Shown one piece after another: positions 38,001 through 43,552 of a DNA stretch of 64,000 bases (position 1 is its first letter; every line of letters begins with the position of its first letter). Below the pieces are notes generated by a model, which saw only the letters and a program-made list of their open reading frames with translations, was not told the origin of the DNA and ran no database searches. Made by a program: the position numbers and the translations under genes. The DNA lies in assembly GCA_963922205.1 (NCBI GenBank), contig CAWUHX010000061.1, positions 1,263,597 through 1,327,596 on the forward strand. Direction: 5' to 3'. Source of the DNA: Romanomermis culicivorax (taxonomy: Eukaryota > Nematoda > Enoplea > Mermithida > Mermithidae).

Positions 38001-41000
38001 GATATTCATACTCCAGCAACCACTTAGCATTACATGAGTTTTCTTGATTTTTTAGCAGGTAGAAGACATCGTAGACTATCTACTACATAAGGAATTTTTA
38101 ATGCTTTTGAGTTTTTGCAACAGATATGATGATTGCTGTAAAAAATTGACGTTTCGATTCGAGCACTGCTGTAGTCTTAATACGCACTCTAGGCTAATAA
38201 ATCCTACAGTAAATGGTAGCCCATTCATCCGAATAATATTGGGTAAATTTACAGAACACAGTCTGACGCATTTAAACTTGCGTAAGTTGAAAGTAGTGTT
38301 ATGTCAAAAATCTAAAAAAATTGAAAATTTTCAACTTCTGTCTCACTGTAGCTATGCGAGTTTTGCTTTTCAGACAAAATGAATATCGTTTTTGTTCCTA
38401 AAGTATCAAGTTACACCAAATATATGATTTTTAGGCGGGGTTAGTGTTCTACTTATCACAGCTCTCACTGAATTCTGTTTTTTCTTGTATTTCCGAGTTT
38501 CAATTTTTTTGCTAAAGCTTTTCAAATTCAGTTTTTGCAAATTTATACGTTGTGATTTTGACGTAGTCTCAGTTTTTGATTCACTGCTTCCAACTGAGTT
38601 CATAATTTTTAATTTCTCTATAGTCAAGCTCAGGGTTTTTTCCGTGCCGGTCGATCCGTATCGTACAGAAATCTACTGAAAAAACTTCCTTACCTTCCTA
38701 CCCATTTCCAAGTATTATTTTCCACTTGCTTCAGATCTTGTAGATAGTTCAGAGTGTACGTCGTAAAAGTAGGAACATGCTCGCTCTGAAATTGATAAAT
38801 TTACTTCACTCTTATCAGAAAAACGCATAAACGCTAATTTTCTTGAACTTGATTCAAATCGCGTCAGTTCTAAACTCTTGCAGCTGGATTTTATGAGTCT
38901 TGGGGATAAAAAATCAAAAGTCAAAATTTTCATTTCAAGGTTTCTAAAATTTTGGAAAATGCATTTTTCTGCTTATTCTTCTGCAACCATAGGTGACCGA
39001 TCGCAAAGAAAGATTGCGAAGATTGCGAAGATCGGCTCCGGAAATTCCATCTTTCAGTCGAAGATCGTTAATGCCGACGCGCAGCGCCGGAAAATTTTCT
39101 GAATTTCAATATTGTAGAATGCAGGAAAATGTATTTTTTTCGAATGTGTCCGAACATGGCGTCCATCTTGACTTGGCGTCCATCCTAATTTGGCGTCCGT
39201 CCTAATTTGGCGTCTAACTTGGCGTCTGTCCTAACTTTACGTCCGTCTTGATTTGGCGTATTATAGGCTTTGAATCAAAATTGACCCAAATTCACTTTTT
39301 ATTGATTATTGAAAAAATATGAATTTGCGAGAAATACACATATATCATTACAGCTGTAGAGGTTATTCGATATGCGTAAATTTTACTCATTTTCACCAAG
39401 AAACATTGCATTTTTGCATGCAAACTCGTAGGTTCAAGAATTTCGAAAACTGTATAAATTATCTATGTTCCCAAAATCTACAGACTTCCCGTAAAAATTT
39501 CCATTTGAATTTGACTTTTTAAGTATAGTTAATCTCTTGCGCTGTTCTCTGAAATACAGCTGATTTTGGAGAAACAAACAGAATCGAGAGAAGCGGAGAG
39601 ATCGCCAGATAAATCTTGCAATCCATTCACATTTTCTTCTTACTTCTTTCTTTCTTTCCACCATTTCTCAGTGCGCATTTATTTTTTATTTATCCGTTTT
39701 AACTTTTTTATTTTAGAGAGGATGCAAAGGGGAAGGGCGCGAAGACTAAATGAAGGAAGGGAGGAACATAACTAAACAATGAATTCGAAATAATTTCGTG
39801 ATAAACTAGGGCTCAGCTCCATTATCCCATAGTTCTGTGCTGCTTTGCTGCTCCGTTGCTCTGGCAGAGCAGCTATGGATAAAGGTGATCTGGAGCTCCG
39901 TAAATTTTTTTCAGTTTGTTTACTGTAGTTTACATGGCTGAAAGGAATGCGACAAATAAGTTCCTTGCCTAATTATGGTTAATTTTTTGACTCCTGTCTT
40001 TCTACTTAATCCCCAGGCTATTCCCATGGCTTAGTTGGTGAGGACCGCGGCCCTACTTAATTCTCAAGTATGGTAGCTAGGCTTTTCCTATTCATTTTAT
40101 CTTCACCTTTTTTTTGTTTATTTTTCTTTGTATTCTTTCTGTGTTTTGTTTATTTTTCTTTGTATTCTTTTGTGTTTAATTTTTTTTGTCTGTTTCCGTT
40201 TCTGCTTTCTTTCTCTCTCTATTTTCCCTTCCATTTTCTCTATTACTCCCTTCTATTCATTTTGCATTTGGTTAGTAGTGTAATAAAATGTTGATGTATT
40301 AAATTGTATTAATGCAGTTAGTACACAAATTACAGATACGGATACCTACATAATGAGTCTCAGAGGGGAAAAAGAAGATGAAATGTGATAAAGTTAAAGA
40401 AAAAACAAATAAAGATATATTCGAAGACCGAAAAGATGAAAAAATTGAAGAATCAATTTATCTTTGATTTTATGATGCATTGAACGCCAAGTTGTGAATG
40501 GACGTCTAGTTAGGACAGACACTAAGTGAGAATTTTTTCCTTCAACACTGGACGCCAAGTTGAAATTCCTATATTTAACCTCTAATATAGCATTAGACGC
40601 CAAGTTAGGACGGACGCCAGGTTGGGACAGACGCCAAAGTCGGATTGAACGATCTTCTCAACATTTATTTAATACAAAAACAAGGCACGCACCCGATAGT
40701 TTGTTATTCCTCAAACAGAAAAAACATCTGTTATTTTTCTGCGCTGATGATGCTTGAATTAAGTTCCAAATGGGGTGTTTAATAATCACAATCACAAAAC
40801 AGTAAAATATTCAAACGCTGCAAATGGATCGCGAAAAATCTTAATTTTTTCAACTATGTCAAGAAATAATACCGGATTGAATAAACTATAAACAGAAAAT
40901 AGGACGACATTTGTTAACCGTTAACCAGGAATAACATACAAAATTATAAATCATTATATCCGGAAAATTTTCAGGATTTTTTGTTTTAAAACGCATGAAA

Positions 41001-41818
41001 ATGAATTTCCAGACAGAAAATCCTGTAACTTAATCAAAAGAATCGTCAGGCTTTAGGTTGCACTGCATTGTGCATCAAAAAATCCGTACCTTACAGAAAA
41101 CTCGGTAAAAATTTTCTGTACCAGCCCAAAAAATCCGTCTGGTACGAAATAAACCTGAATTCAAGCTCTTGAATTTTCCGAAAAAACTAAATTTTTTGAA
41201 ATTTTCAAACTCGCTTTCTTTGAGTTTAAAAAGTCCTTTCTACTCGTGTATAACAGATATTAATTCTATTCTTTTTTCAGAATGGCCCGATCACGGCGTC
41301 CCTAAACGTCCTCAGGTCTTTCTGGATTTTTTAGCCTTGGTTAGGCAGACCATTTCCGAAATGGATGAAGAACAAGGCGTTTCTTTGTCCTTCGCCTTAT
41401 TAGAAAAAATGAAACGAGGTGTTCTGAAAAAATCGCCGCCTGTTTTGCTGCATTGTAGCGCCGGGGTGGGACGTACCGGCGTTTATGTCCTAGCGGATTT
41501 GATGATCAAGTAAGGCAAAATAAGTTTACAAAATAAAAACAGCTCAGTAAAAAAATTTATAATTTCGGATTTTGATAGAAAAATGCAATTCTAGTCTAAT
41601 AAAAATCCATTTTTAATGTACGCGACTCATCTGACTTTCCGAACAAAAATTATGCAGATTTTTCACTTTTCAGATGCATCGATTCTAAAATTCCTTTGAA
41701 ACCGTGGGAATTGGTGCAAAAATTACGCGCTCAACGGAAAGGTATGGTGCAAACGGAGGAACAATTTGTCTTCGCTTGCGAGACGGCTTTGAAATATTTC
41801 GATAATAAGCGTTATTAA
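22534..41818 (+). CDS. Predicted membrane-anchored protein tyrosine phosphatase with an ABCB6/HMT-1-like N-terminal five-helix domain (six exons)
   Basis: Exons read by eye: 22534-23033, 28909-29068, 29130-29577, 30843-31055, 41281-41509, 41674-41818. All introns are GT-AG, all phases match, and the sum is 1695 nt (564 residues plus TAA). Residues 1-200 hold five hydrophobic helices resembling the N-terminal region of ABCB6/HMT-1 transporters (MTABC_N type): a Cys5...Ser-Pro-Cys23 start, Ile-Ile-Glu-Arg after helix 3, and Leu-Gly-x-x-Ala-Pro-Gly after helix 5. A Ser-rich linker follows. A full classical PTP domain (about 265-562) has NRYDNVLPYDYNRV (pTyr loop), NDYINASF, ATQGPL, WPDHGVP (Asp444), HCSAGVGRTG (Cys499, Arg505) and the Q-loop at Gln543. 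Every catalytic residue is present, so activity is expected. No ABC ATPase exons follow. Inference: five helices with a luminal N-terminus put the phosphatase in the cytosol. The 10.2-kb intron 4 and 5.9-kb intron 1 are full of transposons. Alternative: two genes artificially joined; the 61-bp phase-0 intron 2 argues against this. Confidence 0.8.
23754..24005 (+). pseudogene. Myb/SANT-like DNA-binding protein of a Harbinger element, fragment
   Basis: Lys-Lys-Thr-Asp-Ser-Lys-Ser-Val, Ala-Trp-Asp-Ala-Ile-Glu-Glu-Ser-Phe, then Lys-Lys-Gln-Leu-Cys-Gly-Lys-Trp-Arg-Asn-Ile-Lys-Ala. The spaced Trp residues and K-x-x-x-x-W-R-N-I-K are typical of the trihelix/SANT-like accessory protein encoded by Harbinger transposons. 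The frame then degenerates. It starts without a methionine. Confidence 0.72.
24125..24478 (-). pseudogene. Harbinger transposase, N-terminus fused to an acidic C-terminal piece
   Basis: Minus-strand frame from Met-Asp-Val-Leu-Tyr-Ile-Leu-Glu-Asp, with Asp-Arg-Thr-Asn-Pro-Val-Glu-Lys-Tyr-Ser-Asp-Pro-Glu-Phe-Gly-Ile-Arg-Tyr-Lys-Leu, the same signature as at 10246. It then jumps to Val-Val-Leu-Tyr-Asn-Phe-Ala-Lys and an Asp/Glu-rich tail, so the DDE core has been deleted in frame. 117 codons remain open. Confidence 0.78.
24692..25429. repeat. Decayed CAGA-type hAT element, right part
   Basis: Shares GTGACCTTTTTTTTGCTC, CTTCAAATTGGCTTACC and AAGTCATTTTT...TTTCACTCGAC with the better-delimited copy at 36031-36665. 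Its left start is at about 23352, before the Harbinger element. A degenerate hairpin CCGGTGCGGAGCGCCTG is at 24994. Confidence 0.55.
25430..25658. mobile_element. hAT-like MITE, CATACCTGTA poly-G family
   Basis: CATACCTGTACTTGGG at the left and GGTCTTACAGGTATG at the right; TSD GGGGTGAT (25422-25429) and GGGGTGCT (25659-25666), 7 of 8. Confidence 0.9.
25925..26640. repeat. Repeat with GCGCCCGTCT terminal array
   Basis: About 80 bp of GGCGCCCGTCtcaCTTTG-like units (25931-26020) and then sequence homologous, in inverted orientation, to 44060-44510. A CAGA-CCCC element is inserted at 26276. Confidence 0.65.
26276..26426. mobile_element. CAGA-CCCC hAT-like MITE
   Basis: Starts CAGAGGTCCCCAAAATC, ends ATGGGGCGGTCTG; TSD CCTTATTC (26268-26275) and TCTTATTC (26427-26434), 7 of 8. 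Confidence 0.82.
27103..27185. mobile_element. Truncated end of a CAGGGCCGTGC hAT-like element
   Basis: CAGGGCCGTGCACAAGGGGG, a poly-C run and ATTGAGGCAG match the right end of 19816-20965 inverted. The other end is not seen. Confidence 0.7.
27291..27469. mobile_element. CAGA-CCCC hAT-like MITE
   Basis: Starts CAGATGTCCCCAAGGTC, ends CCATGGGGCACTCTG; perfect 8-bp TSD TTTTACAC at 27283-27290 and 27470-27477. 179 bp. Confidence 0.93.
27735..28080. mobile_element. Partial CATACATGTAACGG element
   Basis: CATACATGTAACGGGGCCCC and later CATATGGCTAGCCATAGGAT blocks match the 54102-54547 element in inverse orientation. The right terminus has decayed. Confidence 0.6.
28909..29068 (+). CDS. Exon 2 of the TMD0-PTP gene: fifth helix and Ala-Pro-Gly motif
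   Basis: The acceptor TATTTTCAG ends at 28908. The first base completes the Asn codon left open by exon 1 (AA+C), giving Asn-Tyr-Lys-Asn-Arg and then a hydrophobic helix ending Phe-Ile-Leu-Gly-Met-Tyr-Ala-Pro-Gly. That signature follows the fifth helix in ABCB6/HMT-1 proteins. A short basic and acidic linker leads to the donor GTAAAT at 29069 in phase 0. Without splicing the frame hits TAG within 15 bases. Confidence 0.82.
29130..29577 (+). CDS. Exon 3 of the TMD0-PTP gene: Ser-rich linker and N-terminal half of the PTP domain
   Basis: The acceptor TTTTTATAG ends at 29129 after an intron of only 61 bp, and phase 0 matches exon 2. The exon opens with a Ser/Glu-rich linker, then the helical lead-in, FTTNVGRKPEN, the phosphotyrosine-recognition segment NRYDNVLPYDYNRV (Tyr304), NDYINASF and ATQGPL followed by the E-x-F-W helix. 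It ends inside the Ile-Ile-Val-Met-Leu-Thr strand; the donor GTAAAA at 29578 leaves phase 1. The frame is open throughout. Confidence 0.88.
30843..31055 (+). CDS. Exon 4 of the TMD0-PTP gene: central PTP strands
   Basis: The acceptor TTTTTCCAG ends at 30842 and TC completes the Val codon, so the join reads Ile-Ile-Val-Met-Leu-Thr. The exon carries the Cys-x-Lys-Tyr-Trp-Pro segment typical of classical PTP domains and ends on the strand before the WPD loop. The donor GTGAGC at 31056 opens a 10.2-kb intron. Reading through would insert an unrelated segment before a stop. Confidence 0.88.
31270..32640. repeat. Left arm of a 0.7-kb inverted repeat pair in intron 4
   Basis: 31270-31538 plus 32199-32640 is the reverse complement (diverged) of about 37650-38300. 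Shared marks: TAGTGCGTCAGACATGCG against CAGTCTGACGCATTTAAAC, and GTATCGGCCTAGGCATGAA against TTCATGCCTAGGCCGATAC. The arm is split by a hAT element. Confidence 0.75.
31539..32198. mobile_element. hAT-like element, CAGTG-T(n)-GCAC family
   Basis: Ends CAGTGTTTTTTTTGCACG and GTGCAAAAAAAACACTG with perfect TSD CTTCTACC at 31531-31538 and 32199-32206. The unoccupied paralogous site is at about 38055. Two GNA hairpins inside (31768-31783 and 32012-32028). Confidence 0.94.
33349..33702. mobile_element. Short copy of the CATACATGCAC element family
   Basis: Ends CAAACATGCACACGGGCAGG and CCTGTGTGCACGTATG with imperfect TSD AGTGGTTG (33341-33348) and AGTGGCTT (33703-33710). An internally deleted inverse of 12799-13690. 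Confidence 0.7.
33960..35213. repeat. Tandem duplication, about 632-bp unit, two copies
   Basis: CTTTTAAATAGTAATTGCTG starts at 33971 and again at 34603. Both copies run through to CACAATTAAC...AAGTGACCCAAGATT (34551 and 35180) with few differences. Confidence 0.9.
35649..35804 (+). pseudogene. MADF-domain exon of a transposon
   Basis: Met-Ser-Ile-Arg-Lys-Lys, then Ile-Glu-Leu-Val-His-Glu-Glu-Glu-Phe-Met-Phe-Asn-Val-Leu-Phe-Pro-Asp-Tyr-Lys-Asp and Trp-Lys-Glu-Ile-Ser. The spacing of the I-x-L-V start, x-P-x-Y-K-D and W-x-x-I is the N-terminal half of a MADF (Myb/SANT-like) domain. It ends at a plausible donor (A|GTAAGC) and no second exon is recognisable. It lies inside the 32767-35924 element, whose accessory DNA-binding protein it probably was. 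Confidence 0.68.
36031..36665. mobile_element. CAGA-type hAT-like element in intron 4
   Basis: Starts CAGACTTTCCCGAGG, ends CTAACGGGCGCTCAG; TSD GTTTCATT (36023-36030) and TTTTCATT (36666-36673), 7 of 8. It holds a nested element at 36289-36465. Confidence 0.8.
36289..36465. mobile_element. Short CAGGTTTTTTCCGCAC element
   Basis: Ends CAGGTTTTTTCCGCAC and GTGCGGAGAAAAAACTCTG. Flanks AATAACAG and GTTAACAG (6 of 8). The related copy at 25290 lacks it. Several GTGCGGA / TCCGCAC phrases inside. Confidence 0.65.
37640..38300. repeat. Right arm of the intron 4 inverted repeat pair (unoccupied site)
   Basis: Reverse complement of 31270-31538 plus 32199-32640. It has a single GGTAGAAG at 38058 where the left arm has a hAT element flanked by two copies. 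Confidence 0.75.
39155..40650. mobile_element. Element with GGCGTCCGTCCTAATTT terminal arrays
   Basis: About 100 bp of 17-18 bp GGCGTCc(a/g)TCcTaAtTT units at the left and inverted units (GACGCCAAGTTAGGACG) at 40485-40640. No TSD could be settled. The interior has no recognised protein. It lies in intron 4 just upstream of PTP exon 5. Confidence 0.65.
41281..41509 (+). CDS. Exon 5 of the TMD0-PTP gene: WPD loop and catalytic P-loop
   Basis: The acceptor CTTTTTTCAG ends at 41280, and the split Glu codon (G+AA) restores Lys-Glu-Trp-Pro-Asp-His-Gly-Val-Pro. Near the end is HCSAGVGRTG, the P-loop with nucleophile Cys499 and phosphate-binding Arg505. The general acid Asp444 is in the WPD motif. 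A Lys-rich segment between them is somewhat longer than in minimal PTPs. The donor GTAAGG at 41510 leaves phase 2. Confidence 0.92.
41674..41818 (+). CDS. Exon 6 of the TMD0-PTP gene: Q-loop and stop
   Basis: The acceptor CTTTTCAG ends at 41673. AA+A gives Lys, then Cys-Ile-Asp and the Gly-Met-Val-Gln-Thr-Glu-Glu-Gln-Phe Q-loop (Gln543 and Gln547), which positions water in classical PTPs. The protein ends Asn-Lys-Arg-Tyr and TAA (41816-41818), with no second PTP domain. The intron before it is 164 bp. Confidence 0.9.
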
Positions 41819-42140
41819 CTCGTAAATTAGCATATCTTGACGTTAGCAAAGCATGTATTGTTTTACTTACATTATAGGTTTAAGAGGAGTTTCTACTTTT
41901 TAAATAATTTTCTTGTATTTTTGCTGTTTCGATTTTTATATATGTATGTGCTTATATTTTTAACCTGTTACATAAATTTGAATGAAAATTTTTGCTGCCT
42001 CTAGTTCTAACGAAATCGATATATCATTGTTACATCTTGAAGACGCTTTTCTGTAAATTTAATGCAGTTGAAGTTCTTATGAACGGCATGAAAGTATAGT
42101 AACTCAAAGGAAGTTCCGTTTCAGCATGGCTCTTTCTGTA

Positions 42141-43190
42141 GCTTCACCCCTATTCTGCGAAACACACAGCGGTGATTCTCAAAACAGCGAGACTCAATAC
42201 AGAGAATCTCAAATCAGCGAAGTCTCCATACAGCGATTCTCAAAATAGCGAAGTATCAGAACAGATTCTCAAAATAACGACTTTTCGAAACAGTTATCTT
42301 CAGGATGAAAAAATTGAGATTGGGCGTGGTAGACGTTTGGCACATGGCCCATTTGGTCATGCTGATTGTCACACATCTTGGCACCAATCGCCAGATTTCT
42401 GACATGGTTTTACATGGCATGTGTTTTTACGACATTACAGCTTTTTATTCTGGTTTGTTTATTCATATCCATACGCATGTTTCTTGTTTCTTTTTTCTTT
42501 TATCGATTTATTTCTTTTAATATTCCTTATTTGTGCTACTTTTTTGTATAATTTTTTCAGGTTGTGTACTTTTACTCCATTTTTACCTACTTTTTACTAC
42601 ATTATTTTACTTCTCATGTCTTCATCATTCGTTTTCTATTTTGCCTTTACTGCTTATTCTATTCATTTAATCATCTTATTTGTTTATTTCATTTTACTTT
42701 ATTTATTTCATCAATTTAATTTTTTGCAATGGAATTAAGCTGCCTACAAGACAACTTAATGGAGAATCCTTATTATAACTTTTTGCTTTTGTTTTTTTCA
42801 AACGTTTCGAAAAAATGTATTTCTTACAGAAATTTTTTTGTGATTTTGGAATGGTCCGTTCGTGCATACCTACCGCAACTGTAGCACAAAAGCATGTGAA
42901 ATTTGTATGGCCAAATGGAACTAAAAATAGCTACTAGGAAAAAAAAGCTACTAGCTCAACTAGCAAAAACGATTTTAATTTACCTAATTTGCATATTAAT
43001 CATAAAGAAAATGCGCGTTTACACTAATGCATATAAATTTTTAGTATCCGCTGTATTGAGATTCGCTCTTTTGACAATCGCCGTATTGAGATTTCGGTGT
43101 ATTGAGACTTCGTTGTAACGAGAAACGCTGTTTTGAGTCTCGCTATTTTGAGTTTCGCCGTTGTGGGTTTCCCTGCATTGGGGACACGCC
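42141..43190. mobile_element. MULE-like element with terminal CTCAAtACAGCGA arrays, 9-bp TSD
   Basis: CTTTCTGTA is repeated exactly at 42132-42140 and 43191-43199, a 9-bp TSD as in Mutator-like elements. Both ends carry arrays of about 15-bp units such as CTCAAAACAGCGAGA (42165-42290, inverted at 43045-43150). The outermost 30 bp match as diverged inverted repeats. Noncoding. Confidence 0.78.
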
Positions 43191-43473
43191 CTTTCTGTAC
43201 CGTCTAAGATTTTCCCCAGTGTACTCGTTCATCAGTAGTCAAATTTTATTTTTAACTGTTGAATACAATTCGTTTGAATTCAATTTCTAAATTTTTTGTC
43301 TTGAAAATTTTTCGTGCATGTACTCATTTTTGTCGTGTACAAAAGCATTTTCTCTGCTCCAAAGGAATCAAACGAAAAATTTTCCGTACCTACTGAATCG
43401 CTGTTCAATCATTCTCGCTTGATTGATCTCCTTTGCTCAGTGATTTTCGATCTTTAGAAATATCTTGTCGATA

Positions 43474-43552
43474 ATGGGACCAGTGGAAATATTTGCCCTA
43501 TTTTTATCATTGCTCTTTATAGTAACGTTCGCTCATTTGTTACTTTCGCCAG
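43474..43552 (+). CDS. TMEM19: TMEM19-like exon 1 (start codon and first helix)
   Basis: ATG at 43474 opens 26 codons, almost all hydrophobic, ending Leu-Leu-Leu-Ser-Pro, with the strong donor G|GTAAGC at 43553 leaving phase 1. Exon 2 completes the codon as Ala. The size and position fit the short N-terminal helix of TMEM19, but conservation is low there, so the 15-kb join needs RNA support. Confidence 0.55.

Noticed and set aside
38406-38933. Minus-strand Ser/Lys-rich frames
   Set aside because: Low-complexity antisense frames in an intron with no motif.
40026-40062. tRNA-like A-box TGGCTTAGTTGG
   Set aside because: No matching B-box or cloverleaf downstream; at most a SINE crumb.
41818-43474. 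Possible ABC transporter core exons following the membrane domain
   Set aside because: Searched by eye for Walker A (GxxGxGKS/T) and LSGGQ after the N-terminal exons through the window end; none seen, only transposons and the TMEM19 exons.
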